Source: Alitta virens (lineage: Eukaryota; Annelida; Polychaeta; Phyllodocida; Nereididae). From it: 64,000 nt of DNA. The notes under the pieces are model-generated. The model searched no databases. It was not told the origin of the DNA and saw only the letters and a list, made by a program, of their open reading frames with translations. The stretch's first letter is position 1; every line of letters starts with the position of its first letter. This document shows, one piece after another, positions 1 through 14,100 of this stretch. Location of the stretch: the NCBI GenBank assembly GCA_932294295.1, contig OW028576.1, positions 49,308,199-49,372,198 of the forward strand. The letters run 5' to 3'. The translations under genes were made by a program, and so were the position numbers.

Positions 1-1914
1 GGTCTGGAATGTAAAAAATTGCTTATTATGGATAAAATTCATTTATCACGGATAAAGTTGCTTTTATAAATGTTAAATTTTCATATTATGCAAATGTTAA
101 AAGTGCTTAAAAAGACTTAAATCTCCATAGATTTATTGTGCTTAAGATGATTTCAGCATTAAAGTAGAACCTGCAAAAGACTTACTTCAATGTACTCATG
201 TTAAATGTCCCAAACTTTTATAGTATTACTTCTATTTCTGCTGTCACAGTTTAATTTATAGAATGTAAAAGAATACTCACTGTGAACGATACTCTGTGAA
301 TTTATTTGTGCGAATACTCAAATGTATTGACCAGTGAAAAACGGATATTATTAATTTCAACAGTGATTTAAATGTTGTCCTTTTACATACTGATCAAGCA
401 ATAATTCCTGTAACTGTCCCATAATACTTCGATAAACTTTGAAACTAAAGTTATAGAAAGTCTTATTGAGACATGAGCGCACTGTAGTGAGCTTAGACAA
501 ATGTTTTTTCAAATACTCTCCGCTTAGCAAAGTTTACAGTATTGGAAAATTTTATATTTTCAAGTAGAAGAACTTTGAATCATGACAAGACAATCGCTAC
601 TACAATTTTTGTGACAGGCTTCGTTTATAGTTTTGTAGGTCTTTAGAATCTCAGCTTGCGGCTTCCGTATTGTATTATATACTTTATTTTGTCTGATGAT
701 GATATACCTCAATTTTTTATACATTGTATTTTATATTTTCAACTTATTAACTGTGTAGTTACCTATGTGTATGAAATCCTGTGCGGTTTCAATTCAATTT
801 TGTGAGTGTGAATATTGAAGTGACGTAGATTGGAAAGGAAATTTTTCATTCTTTTTCAGTTCTATTATAGAATTTTTTTGTCACATGACCTGCTGCTCTC
901 CAGTCAGGAAGATAAGCTTGAGACAAACACAATTGGAATTGTTACGCGCATTTGTTATTCTTATCTCTGTAGCCTCTTTCTGACTAGAGATCATGTCGTC
1001 ATGACAACGACATTTGTGTATTTTTAAAGTGTTTCGTAGTGATGGATACGAGTGATTGTGAAGCTGTCTTCCAAACGTTGCGATATTAAATAACAGACGA
1101 CGAAGGGTTTTAACAAACGAAGGCAATATAATAATTATAAAAGCAATATGATATTGTGTATGTAAATTTACGTGAAAAATTTACGAAACCAAACTCTTTA
1201 AGATGTATTTTTGCTCGTATACAACGACCGTTTACTCCTAAACATGTCTTTAATTATGAGATGTACGGTTAATCATGTCAGTCGTAAATTATTTAATTTT
1301 ATAATCTGTAAGACGAAAGACTTTTCTGTTGCTATTTAAATGTGCACGCCCATCATTTTAGTCCCGATATATTTGTGACTCGTAGATGACATGATCGCAG
1401 AATGGAAGGTTAGACGCGTTCATGTGATTGACTTAAAGGTCTACCACATTTGTAGTCGAATCATGTAACAAATTTTGCCACATTATGAAACAAAATAGCT
1501 TTCTCGCATCTTGCAGCAATCAATATATTTTTTAAAAAGTCTCACTGTACATAGCTATATTAGTATTACAGAAACTTGGTAATGGAACAAGGCTACGGAA
1601 AGCTTCGAAGCAATATGGCCGCGTGTACATAAAGGTTTAACAGTGAACGAAGCTAAAATAGTCATTTGCGGCTTGAACTTGCATTTGAACTTGTACATAA
1701 CTGACAGTGAAATTACTTTTAGTATTATCTGGTTTAAATTTTTTTTGCATTTCTGAATACATTGCTGTAGCTCTAGTGAATATTTTTAGCGGAAGTTTCC
1801 CCCCCGACATGTGTTCACAAGCTTTATGTGTGCTCCCCGTTTTATATAATTTGTAAACTTTATAGAAATAAATCTTTTTGTATAAATGCATTTCTTGGTT
1901 GTGTGTTGATTTAT

Positions 1915-1990
1915 AATTATGTGGTTATGCTGAAGGTCTCGGGTTCGATTCTCAGCCCGGGCATTTTTCGTGATGACATGAGACGTTGCA
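1915..1990 (+). mobile_element. tRNA-derived SINE fragment
   Basis: A pol III B-box-like stretch (GGGTTCGATTCTC, from 1941) is followed by GCCCGGGCATTTTTCG and a GATGACATGAGACGTT stretch. This order resembles the 3' half of tRNA-derived SINEs in invertebrate genomes. No complete A box or cloverleaf is visible, so it is a degraded fragment, not a tRNA gene. Confidence 0.5.
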
Positions 1991-2090
1991 TCAGAACTCA
2001 GAACATTTATTTCATATTATGAATATCAATCATTGGTACAATGTAGCATATAAGAAACATAAGAATGAAGTAAAAGATGATACGTGTAAT

Positions 2091-2145
2091 ATGGGGGGGA
2101 CATCTCCAAGATATTTGATATATCGCTACTGAGATGCCCCCCATG
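2091..2145. repeat. G-tract hairpin (inverted repeat)
   Basis: ATGGGGGG...CATCTC on the left arm is matched by GAGATGCCCCCCAT on the right arm across a loop of about 24 bases. The arms pair almost perfectly. It may be a miniature palindromic transposon remnant. Confidence 0.6.
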
Positions 2146-2177
2146 GTTTCCTGAGGACTCCCTCATTAGAGGTGCCT

Positions 2178-2205
2178 TTAGGGTTAGGGTTAGGGTTAGG
2201 GTTAG
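2178..2205 (+). repeat. Interstitial telomere-like (TTAGGG)4
   Basis: Four perfect TTAGGG units plus a trailing TTAG. TTAGGG is the ancestral animal telomere repeat. The tract is short, so a repaired double-strand break or chance microsatellite growth is more likely than a chromosome-end fusion. Confidence 0.8.
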
Positions 2206-4739
2206 TTACTCTAGTTACTATGCTGAGGCAAGTAAAAAAAAAACACCCATGGGGTAAATGTGTACCATGGTGTGGACTCCAAGCAGCCTTATCATCTCAT
2301 CATTACGTCTGCCTGCCGCTGGTCATATGGGTTGGCTCAGCTTCAGACGTAGCATCGAGACACTGAAATAATGATCTGAATCTTTACTCTCAGGCTGTTA
2401 TCCTGGCCGAGCGAGGGATTTGGATATTCTGGTTTATTTGGCTAATACTTTCGTTATTCTTGTAGACGAAGTTAAGACAAGATGGCCTAATTCTTTCTAA
2501 ATTCCAAGTTAAATTTCAGCAGAAAATACTGCGATACAGTGCAACAAATGTTACCATTATTTTTTAGTAATAAGTTAATGTCATTTGACATGAAGGTCTT
2601 TTGTGACCTCTGCAAGTCGATAAAATTTCTTCAATAATTGATTACCCGTCTGCCGAATCTGAAGCTTCTAGATTTGATTGCCATCCTGGATGAGCTACAC
2701 CCTTTCTCGCGGCAGCCATGTTGGCATTTTTGCGTCATTGAGAATTGATTATGTCCTATATTATGACATCATTACTTTTCATTGTTCTTGCACTGTATGA
2801 CCTCACAATGGCCATTGTCTACTGATGACATCACAATACTATCTGAGTGCAAAGAGAGGTGATGAGGCAAAAAGGCCAACTTGGCTGCCGTGTGAAAAAG
2901 GTCTATTGTGGTGCCAGTGCAAACAAACCCATACATGGTGTAAATGTATAACGTGTGACTCCAATTATTGTATACTCATCATTATGTCTGCCCTCAGCTG
3001 CTGGTGAAGCATGGTGCAATAGGGCTGGTCAATCGGATCAGATCTCGTCTGACCTAGTACCCGGAAATACCAACACAATGCAGGACGTCACCACAGCCCA
3101 ATTATTGATGACATCATCTAGTGTATTGTACATCTAGTATTGTACATTGTGGTGATATTATGTATTGCATTAGTATTTTCGGGTACAATGTCACAAATGA
3201 ACTGACCAGCCCTTAACCAGAGAGTAATAATACCCAGAGGGGATAATGCAATTAAAGCAATATCCATCTGTCTGGTCAGTTTTTCCGCAATGTCAAGCCC
3301 TTACAAATAGGGACTCAACAACACACAGACAATGACGTCACTGGTGATTGCGGTGATTATATCACTACCACAAGGAACACTATTCCCTAGCCATGATAAT
3401 CCCACAATCCTCTACGGATGTATTATGCAAATGAAGAAGTGTCACATCTTTGTATAATTAATCTTTGGAGAAATACATGCTTACACTTCAACCTCATGAT
3501 GAATAACAAAAAAACCAAAATGGTTTCATAAGATATTTATTATTTTGAGTATAATATATCAGTATAATATATAATGCATGAATATATTTTCATATATATA
3601 TATCATGTCTACCAAATGAACAGTTTCTGGAAAATGATTGTACATGGGGTAATAGGAAAACCGCAATGATGCGGGAAAAACTAAAGAATGACTTTTCGTA
3701 AAATAAAATGTGTGTTACACAGGAAATATATAAACTGTACAGTATTCATAACCGAAAATGTATATAATCATATAGTTCAACATAATGGTTCAAAATACAG
3801 CTGCGTACGGATACAATAAGATACAGAATTGTACGGACACCAAAAAATACGGACACACTTTGCATAGACTGTCCATGCATTGCAGACAAATGGCATCTTT
3901 CACAAAAATAAATCCAGTTTCATATCTGACTTTGTGCATTGCACAAAATGCTACAAATTTATAGCATTATTTTCAAAAATATTCATTTCAATATAGTTTT
4001 AACTAAACACTCATTAATATGCAGTTTCACTGCTACATCAAATTTATTTGAGGCCTCCTTAACGTAATTTATAAGACCTCGTAATTTTGGTGCCCTTATT
4101 TCTGGTTCAGCTGTACTTTGAAAATACATTCATATAATAGAGAAATATAACTATTGACCATATTGATATAAATACTGGGCTAAATGGGACAATAATACAA
4201 AGTACATAGCACAAATAAATAATTCTATTTAAACTAAACATTACAAATACAAGGATAAATGAAACTAATTATATGGCAAGTGAATATTGAATCATAACAA
4301 ACCTACACTTAATAGTTGGGACTTTTATAACATCATCCAAATTAAAGATAAATCCACAACTTATCAACAATACACCTGTTTTCAAGATCTAACACATTGT
4401 ATATAAACAAAATACATAAGAAATCTGCATGACAATTTGTAGAACATGACATCAACTAATAATATTAGATACAATAACAATTATACCCAATAAGTTAATT
4501 TAACGACATGTATTCATATTTCGCACTTCACATGATGTTTAATTGACATGTTATTTACAGCGAAGATATAATAGAGTCGCACATACAAAATTTGATAGTG
4601 TATTGTGTAAAATTGTTTTTGCTTCAACATCTATATTATATACAAGAACATTTACAGGTCTTTCGAGAATAAAACCGTCAGCATTTCAAATCTTTTTTCA
4701 TAAGTCTGTCGATTCTAAAAATCAATCATTAAACAGACG

Positions 4740-4880
4740 TCTTAATGACGTCACAATACTGAACAGACGTCACCATGCTGTCACCATGACGTCACCATTC
4801 TTAACAGACGTCTCCCTGACTTCACAATTGCTAAGAGAAGTAATGACGTCACAATTGCAAAACAAACGTTTCCACGACGT
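4740..4880. repeat. Cluster of GACGTC/CRE-like degenerate repeats
   Basis: GACGTC occurs repeatedly in about 140 bases. Three copies are the full CRE octamer TGACGTCA (4746-4753, 4787-4794, 4844-4851), with further ACAGACGTC and CACGACGTCAC copies and recurring ACAATNCT spacers. It reads as a decayed minisatellite of a unit near 40 bases. Whether CREB/ATF factors bind is unknown. Confidence 0.65.
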
Positions 4881-6402
4881 CACAACTCTCAAATCCTTCT
4901 GTAATAACTCAATATGAATCAAGTGCACTTTTGAACAATTAACTCGTCCATTTATCATCACCATAATCATATACCTTTTTGATTTCAAAAGATACACCCT
5001 TCACATTCAATCATAAAAGCACAATTAATCACCATCATTTGGTTTGTGAAATCTTTTCAAGTCTCTACAAACTCCTACTCATAATCAGCGATGAGCTATC
5101 ATCTTCCAGGATGCTGGTTCAACCAACAGATGAAGCTTTTCATGAGAAACTTCATCATCTCACATACATCATGTCTCATGTTTACAAAGTTATACATTTC
5201 AAAGTATATATGAAATAGACTTCATCCACATACAACCAATTCCATGACAAATATCAGCTTAAATGAATCAACCTTTAACTTGAATCAGTTTCCTACTTCT
5301 TGATACAGAAGGTGTATTTCATATCGTATTTGCTCAATTAAAAGCCCAAGCGTTTAATAATATTAATATACCTGGCAGCTAATCGAACAAATACAGCGTG
5401 TATAGCACATTTCAGCTTCGTTAATTCGCCAAAATTCAATTATCAATCACCTCTTATCCATCAGTTTTGATTACTAAATGAATTAAGCTGCGATGTTTAC
5501 AAAGTCTATCAAATATTTATGACCACCCATGATTTGTGAATATTTACAGATATGTACATTTTTCATATGCTTTTTAGTGCCTGCCATAAATAGAAAAGGA
5601 CAAATTTAGACAATGTTAGACAATAATAGACAATCTTAGACTCTTTGGTTTGACGCACGTGAAGTACAAGTTACGGCAATTAAACAATTCTATCCATAAG
5701 AACGATGCTACATTTTGAACAGAGAAATAAAACAATACTATACTCTGACTTCCGGCATAAAGTAGCGGGCACTGTAATATTAATTGTCGGTTATAATGGA
5801 AGTCATTTTAAGCGAACCACACTTACGACAGATGACATGGACAACTAAGACCGAACCAGGTGAACCTGACTTCATAAATGGCCGTTATAGACAATGTACC
5901 TCTATCATAGAAAACATAGGTAACCATACACACATTCAGAGCCGCGCTTCCTTTAACACTGACACATAAGTTATAAAAGAATTTATATATTCGATATATT
6001 AATTTACTAATGTAGACATTACGTGATACATTTGGTAAAAACCAGAGAGGAAAATATTCCAAATAACGGGAAAAATGCATTGTATTTACAATGAGAGGCT
6101 GGCCATAGAAGATCATTGCTAAAAAGTGCATCATATCGTGTGTACAACTAATTAACGGACAGTTATTGTCATGTACATTATTTATACATAATAACTTAAT
6201 TTACCTAAATATATAGGATATATATGGGAAAGGTATCAAAGATAGTAATGATGATGAGAATATGCGAGAATTATGACAATTTTATAGGCATAAATCTGAC
6301 GACTAACCAACCCATACAAGGGATCAATCAATTAATGACTAACTATACATGTTAGATTTTATACATACAAAGGAACACTATGTAGGGATGTTCCATTTAA
6401 AA

Positions 6403-6416
6403 GGGGGGGGGGGGGG
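6403..6416 (+). repeat. Poly-G tract (14 G)
   Basis: Uninterrupted G run followed by a C-rich stretch (CTCTCCCCTCCCC). The flank TTCCATTTAAAAG recurs inverted near 43.16 kb, so this may be part of a dispersed repeat. Confidence 0.8.
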
Positions 6417-8167
6417 TTGGGACAGGAAAATGTTTAGATCCTCTCCCCTCCCCTTTTATAAATAGAACAGCCCTTAGGTTCTTGATTATTTAAAAATGCA
6501 CAACATATTTAATTTCTAGTAATTAGTGATAAATGAGAAAAGGCTTCAATGTTACAAACTGCCAAGATACTAAAAGAAGTAAAGTTACTTTAAAAGGTCG
6601 TACCAGGAGTTTGACATTCAACTTTGAAAGACAATGCACAAATGTACGACGACTGTCTTTTGTATGATACAACTGTAATGTAATAAACATTACATCAATC
6701 CACTGTCTGACAAGTTTGAAATTTATGTTCTTATAACACATACCTTGAGTAAATACATCAAGTTATCTATTACATTATTTACGATTTATTAAAAAGCGTT
6801 ATATAAAATTGAACACATCATAATGTATATGAATGGCTATTAAATATATATGAGATGCCATGTGTAGTGTGAAAAAAATTAAAACCTAAACTCTGCAAGA
6901 AATTCGGGGGTCGTACAATAACTTGTATTATACATCAGGGTAATTCATATAAAATTTCATTAAATAGTCTTTTTTTAAGCTAAAAAAAGGGAGGATTGCA
7001 GGTTACTCGAGGTCACACTATTCGGCACAGTCAAATTAATAAAGATAGGTCTATAAAATTGACTATATAATGATTGAAGCCTGACCTGTAACTACAGATA
7101 TGTGCATATGTGAAATAAATATTCATGTTTTTGTACAAAAGCATAATTTGAGGAGCTTGCCCATTTCGCCAACATTTTTGTTGCAATTTCACCCTAGAAT
7201 GGGTTATATGTGTACCTGGCAGCTCAATAAACAAATACAGCATTTATAGCGCATTGTTACTGTACTTGTATTTTGCTTACATGACAAATTGATAACCAAT
7301 CTATTAGTAATACAAGTATTAAATATTTCATAATTGGATTAAAAAAGCCATGTAGACAATATACATAAAATTAAAATAACCACGAACTGTTGATTAGTAT
7401 TCCAATATTCACAAAAATTGACTGCAACTACGTAAAAGACGTCATGTTGCTATGGAAACACACAGTACTACGAACATGATAAAGATTCCATTTTTGGTTA
7501 CCATGGGAACAGCGAATACAGCTTGAAGCTAAAGAGTGAGACGATAAACAACTATTTGAAAAGGCACTTCAGATTATGATCTAATCATTCAAAATTAAAA
7601 CAGAAAGATTTCACAATTGACAAAGATACAGACAGCGAACATGTAACTCCATATTTTAAGAATGACACAGCACCAATACTAATGCCCAATGAAAAGTCCG
7701 GTCTCATTTCTCAACATTGTTAAGCACTGTACGACAATTAACATCATGTTCTGGTTTTAGCAGTTATCGAAACGAGCATTTCTTTCCAGCTGCTTTTTGC
7801 ATCTTTGAAGTTACCGCTGTACTACAAGCAACAAATAGCCCAGAATAGTTTGGCTACTTATTTCAAAGAAATTACACACAGAACATCTTATATAAGTTGC
7901 TTAAACTTGCTTTATAATACGCCTACAAATACTATGACTAACTGTTAACTATTTGTATTAAATTTCTCAAAAGATTTTCACCATCCAAACCACTAGATAC
8001 GTTGTAATAAGAGTGCCAACTGCATTGTTGCGTTGTCATGGTGACAAAAATTGCTCCAGTCTTCAGAATGAGGCTGAATCCCTTTCAGAACGACAATTGC
8101 AAAAGTTCTTTCTCAACTCAAACCGTTTTTGAATCGAACAAAATCAAACACTTCCAGGTTGCCATGG

Positions 8168-11100
8168 TTACTGACATGTGACCAGTGCTGGTGTCTTTTC
8201 TGAACCCTTCTCAAATCTGCAAAGCCATAAACAATACAATTTTACAAGTTAGCTTATGAAAACGTGAGAATCAATAAGGAAAAATATGGAAAGATGTTTT
8301 ATATTAAATCCAGCGATGTGATGAAAATATTTTTTTTCAATAAATCCACTAGGCAACTGTAGGTTAAAGGGGTATAATATACATACACTAGACTGTTATA
8401 TTGCCAAAAAGGTAAAGTAATTCTATGCAACATTACTGAGTGATGTTCTTTGCTGTTTTTTAATGACATAATTACAATCAAAAGAGAAAATTATTAGACC
8501 TTACCTTAATTCTGACACTGCCGTCACATTGACACACGTAACCTTGCCAATCGCATCCTGTAGGTCTGTATTTTCCGTCGTCGAGGTGACGGGTCCAGTG
8601 GACGCATTTGGTTCATCTTTTACATCAGTCTTTTCATCATTTTGCAGACATTCTGCATCATTTTCAGTCTTTGTTTCATTAGTTTTGGTATCGGCAGATG
8701 GTTCTGTGGCTTTCTTAAAATTTCTATCGTCGTTTTTAGCCAGCTGTTGTGTTTGACCCGCACTGGTGGTGCCCTTATAAGATGATGTTGATGATTTATC
8801 TGGAAATAAATCGCTCCACGGTGGGATACCGCTGGCTGACACAGGGCTCAAGAGCGGCACTGTGAAAAAGAAAAAGAAAGAATTCCTAATCAAGTCACAG
8901 CTATTAAAACCTTGTGTTAAATGTACATTTAATTAACAGCAATTACTCAACAAATTGCAAATTATTCTAAAAGCTATCGTAACATTCTAAATATAACTAC
9001 TATAATAACATTCAGTCATTTACAATTCAAACCACCTCGTGCTGCCACTAGTGCATGAGACAATATTTCTAATTCCTAATAAGTTGCTGGGAATTTTTGC
9101 TAATCTGCTAATCATGACATGAACTTTAATCTTGATAGCGACAGAATCTCTTGTACAATCTTACTACTGACATTAAACACCAGTTTTTTTTTCTCTCAAA
9201 AAGATACGCGGTCCAAACTGGTTGCTCACTAACAAATAAATCAGACCTCAAGGCCAAACAACTCGATCACTAACCCATAGACGCTTAGAGGTTCTGACGT
9301 CTTTTGTACAATCTTACCTAACCAGACATTCAACACAAGTCTTATCTTCGAAAGATACACAGTCTAAACTGGTAGATCACTATTATGAAGGCTAAACAAG
9401 ACGATCACTTACCTACAGAAGCCTTGGGGTTCCTGATGGCTTGAATGAATCTGACAATTGACATCTTTGGAGCTTTTCTTCTCGCACTTCCGACGATCGC
9501 TTGACTCATACTCTGGCTCCTTGGCCTCAGCACCCCTCGGAGTTCAGCAACGTTCAGCAAATTAATGTCGGCTGTAATAGCACAAAATGACAAAAACGTT
9601 AACTTTCACGTTTAATTAATCTAAGTAAGAGTGCTACTAGTAATTTGTTAACTTTTACGTCTAATTAATCTAATGAGTAGCACTAGTAGTAATTGTATGA
9701 GCCAAATGTATGAAATAAGTTCTTAGCATATATACAATACAGGTGACAATTTGTTCCTACTTTCAAATTTTGCAATCTTTATAATAAACCACTCTATTTT
9801 TGCAGATTTTAGGGGGGGGGGGGGGACATATTCGACCTGCATGAATTTGACCAAATATTTCTAACGTTCATGTCTGTCTGTCCATGTCTGTTTCTGTCTT
9901 GTTCACTCACCTGGTTTAGCAAACTTGTTGAGCGTGCTATTTTCGCTGTGATGTCTGATCTTCAGATTCTTTCCTTTCATTCCCCTTCGAGTCACTTCAT
10001 CGATATGACAGATCGGCAGGGAGGCTATTTGGGCGTCCAGATCAAAGTCTCTGCAAATTAATTACTTTAATTTGAATATAAAGTTGGAGGTAACAATGCA
10101 AAATTAGCCTGACAAATCCATCACAGTGCTACATAGGCTGAGATTGAATTTATTTGATATGGTACTATATTAGTCTTAATATATATAATCCCAATGAAAG
10201 AAATGATTAATGTAAACATAAAAGGTTAAAAGAAATCAATTGACAATTTACCTGAAAATTCTAAAAATTCAAGTCTGCTACTCAGGCTGAGATTGAATTT
10301 CTTTGATATCTATAATATCATATAAAGTGTTAATATATTCCATAAGTGAAAAGATTATTCATTCAGAGTAACATTCAAAGGCTATGATCACCCAGCCATC
10401 TCTGAGTGGCTCCTTTCAGACAAATTAACACTAGTAACATGGCAACATATTCATATTGTAAACCCATAAACACGATCAGCATTAACAAGTCCAGTGGCTA
10501 TCGAGCTAGACTATGAATTACCACAAAACTTTTTTTTTTTTAAAAGGCAGTATTAAATTGAACTTATCAGCATTGTACATAACGAACCACAAATCATAAC
10601 ATCACACAGTGATTCACACTCACCCCGTCTTGTATCGTTTACGGGTTCGTCTGTGCCCGATATCCGTTTCCGAATACGTCCTCTTGCGATAAGGTTGTTG
10701 GTCATCACCAGGGGGAGCCTCTGTTAATTGGGAATCTCTTCCAGCCTCACTTTCAGTCTTAGTGCTACTGGTGATGCCACCTTGTGGGATTTCCTGAAAC
10801 TGACCTCTTTGACTGACTCCGTGAGGGCCAAAAATTTGAGATGCGTTTTCACTTTCTGCAGTGACTGGTTGAGAGACAGGATTAGTCTGCATACTGTCAT
10901 CCCTAAAACAGACGAGTAACATTAAATTAGCAAATAATGTACACTGTCAGTCTGTGACAAGTCTGCAGGAAGACCTACAATGGCGACTTCATAAATGAAC
11001 AAACAAGGTCTTACAGAACTGACCTCATCTTGCATCTTACATCTATAACTCTTATCGCCTAAAACTTGGCATTATTTTGCAGACAAATTCTAAGATCGCA

Positions 11101-14100
11101 TTGTGGGTTTACCATGATCACCTGCTGCCTGTGTGTAAATATCATTGCCACAAGAGAAAGAGAGTTGTTTTTATCAAAACGTGACAGGTGGCAGCACCAT
11201 ACAACTATGCTGAATAGTGGTGGGGCTAAAATCGCAGTGGGGCTTCAAAAAAAGCAAACATCACAAATATCACTTAGGACTCTCACCCTTTACGGCATTT
11301 GTCTCTTGCGGGTTGCAAATACCCCAATTGAATCAGCTCCTGATAACGCCGACCTCTGTTTGACCTTTTGGACTTCCTGACGCCAGCGTCAAGGTCAGAG
11401 GGGTCATTCAAATCCAGCTCAAGGTCATCACTGCTAGGGGCATCTTCAATCATCCGATCATTACCGTTTTCCGGTTCTTGGTTGGCCGTTTCGACCGGTT
11501 TAATGTCTTTCACTCTCGGTTTCCGTTTCTTAATAGGAATGTTTTGTTTAGCATCACAGGCGCCATCTTGAGATTCTCTCCGATTTTCGTTAATCCCTTC
11601 CACATTTATCTGCACTTTATTTTCGGCTTTGTTTTCCTTATTTGCATCACACGTAACCGTCGCTGGTTTTGTTTCTTTTGCTTTGAAGAGAGAAGCCTCT
11701 AATTGGTTTACTGTCTGAGGGTTGGACTTAATCCGCAGCAAATCATTATAATCTGATTGCTCCACGGCAGAACGTATAACGCGTTCCTGTATTTCCCCAA
11801 AAGTAAGCATGAGCTTGTTTCTATTCTGCGTATCAGGAGGGGCCCCGAGTGGGGGCATTTGTGTAACTGCGGGGGGCCCTGACGGGGGTTTTACAGTATC
11901 ATGAGAATACATTGCTTCAATGACGTGATCCAGAACCAGCTTGCTTAAATGCATGGATTCCGTCGCTCCAGCTGGTTTTGAGGTCGGAACTTGATCAATT
12001 CCAAACGATTTGACTGCATCTTTGCGTAAAATATTCCTTGCCATTTCCGCTTCTTTGTTCTTCTTGAGGCTGTAGTCCAACACGTGATTAACTCCCGCTG
12101 GATTCTGAATCTGCCCTTTGCCTTTTTGCAAATCGGCCACTTGGAAACCGAGAGCTTCTTTCACCTGTCCTTGTAGCACCTTAGAATCAAGACGGGGCTT
12201 GTCCTCACTTTGAGAATAACCACCAGGGGAGCTACTGGTTAGTCCTGTTGCCATGGTGATTGTGCTGTATGCTGTTGCTGTGGGGTTGAAGCTAGAGACT
12301 TGACTCGGTCTGTCGCCCGACGTAGCTATCTTTGCATGTTCAGTGGAACACATCTGGAACAAAATTAAAGATAATATTCTCATCACTGTAATACAAAATT
12401 CCAACACTTCATAACCAAATGTTTCAAATAATAATAAACATTTTTCTTTTCATTGTTTTGTTACTTTTGGGTTTTCTTTACAATATAAAATAACATATGA
12501 ACTACTGGAATACCTATTGCTGAATGCTGGATCATCACTTTAGTTATTAAATATGCACATCCAGTTTTCATGTTGAAGAATCAAACAAGTGAACAAGCAC
12601 ATATACATTACATGCACATGAATAATTGGTCAGTTTAAGTCAGAGCTCATATTTATTTTCATATTTAATTTCAAATTGCTGTAACTTCTAAACCATTGAC
12701 ACTGGAGACCTGAAATTTTGGATTTTCCCATTAATTATATAGTCCTACAACTGGTATTGTTTGCAGAATTTTAAGAGATGGAACAAAATTAAAGATAATA
12801 TTCTCATCACTGTAATACAAAATTCCAACACTTCATAACCAAATGTTTCAAATAATAATAAACATTTTTCTTTTCATTGTTTTGTTACTTTTGGGTTTTC
12901 TTTAAATTTAAAATAACATATGAACTACTGGAATACCTATTGCTGAATGCTGGATCATCACTTTAGTTATTAAATATGCACATCCAGTTTTCATGTTGAA
13001 GAATCAAACAAGTGAACAAGCACATATACATTACATGCACATGAATAATTGGTCAGTTTAATGAAATTCTTAGATTTACCTGGGCTAGTTCAAATAATCC
13101 GACACTTCTATCACTGTGCGGCATCTTCTCAGGTCCTGCGGCTGCAATTGCGCCACTGGCCACCGACTTGGTTGCGTGGTTACCGAGGTTGGTTGCCATG
13201 GAATTGATGGTTCCAGCAGGAAGGTGAGCCCTCACCATGGTAACTGGAGTCAACTGTTGCTGTGGCAACGACACCATCAGAGGAGTCTGGGATACCATGA
13301 CTGGTTGCCCGGCAACCATCGCTAGCGTAGTAATGGCTGAAAGGAGTCAAGAGTAAAAATTCTAAATTCTAAATGTTTTCCATACAGCTGTGTTCATTGA
13401 ATCATGGACAACAGAAACTTCGAGAAGTTTTGGGATGTAATATGGGTCAATCCATATGAATTCACCGAAAGCTCCCCAGGTCACCATCTCTTAAAATTCT
13501 GCAAACAATACCAGTTGTAGGACTATATAATTAATGGGAAAATCCAAAATTTCAGGTCTCCAGTGTCAATGGTTTAGAAGTTACAGCAATTTGAAATTAA
13601 ATATGAAAATAAATATGAGCTCTGACTCTTGCATAGATTTCACACAGCCCTGCAAAAACTAGTCTCCTTTTGCAACCTTTCCAATTTTCACCCTTTCTCA
13701 GAGCATTACAGTTTGAAAAATATCACCAATAGCCCTGTTGTAACAGCATACATGGTTTCAATACAACTTCTTTACTCTAGGTACAACATTTCATGCCTAC
13801 ATTATGAAAAATAAGAGAGATATGGACGTCTGAACTTGGAAATGCATGCCATTGTGCTTTTCCACAAAAAAATAATAAAATTTCAAATTGCTGTAACTTC
13901 TAAACCATTTTGGTGAATTCATATGGATTGACCCATATATCAGATGCGAAAATGAGAGTTGTAAAGATAGCTCGCTTGTCTGCTTCATGTTTTACCCCTA
14001 CATTTGATTTCGTAATTTCTATATCTTTCCTGTTCTTACTTCTAACAAATGGGGTGAGATGAAATTGTTTGATCGATCATTAATCTAAAGTTGGTTTGTT

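Larger units (their letters stand above)
1..3519. other. Intergenic, no gene recognised
   Basis: AT-rich sequence with only short open frames lacking family similarity or splice context. It holds a SINE fragment near 1.93 kb, a G-tract hairpin near 2.1 kb and a short telomere-like tract near 2.18 kb. Motifs of the TGACATCA type recur at 2.76-3.12 kb. The left part could belong to a gene outside the window. Confidence 0.5.
3520..8167 (-). other. Probable BBX 3' UTR
   Basis: From the BBX stop codon to about 3.5 kb there is no open exon on either strand with family similarity or paired splice sites. A minus-strand AATAAA (plus TTTATT at 3536-3541) would end a 3' UTR of about 4.6 kb. Earlier minus-strand A-rich hexamers could give shorter forms. 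The extent is inferred; only the absence of genes is seen directly. Confidence 0.4.

Noticed and set aside
1637..1891. An 84-codon minus frame
   Set aside because: Lysine/tyrosine-rich AT-driven composition, no splice context and no family resemblance.
2172..2366. A 64-codon frame starting with a Leu-Gly repeat
   Set aside because: It is the translation of the TTAGGG tract and flanking noncoding DNA.
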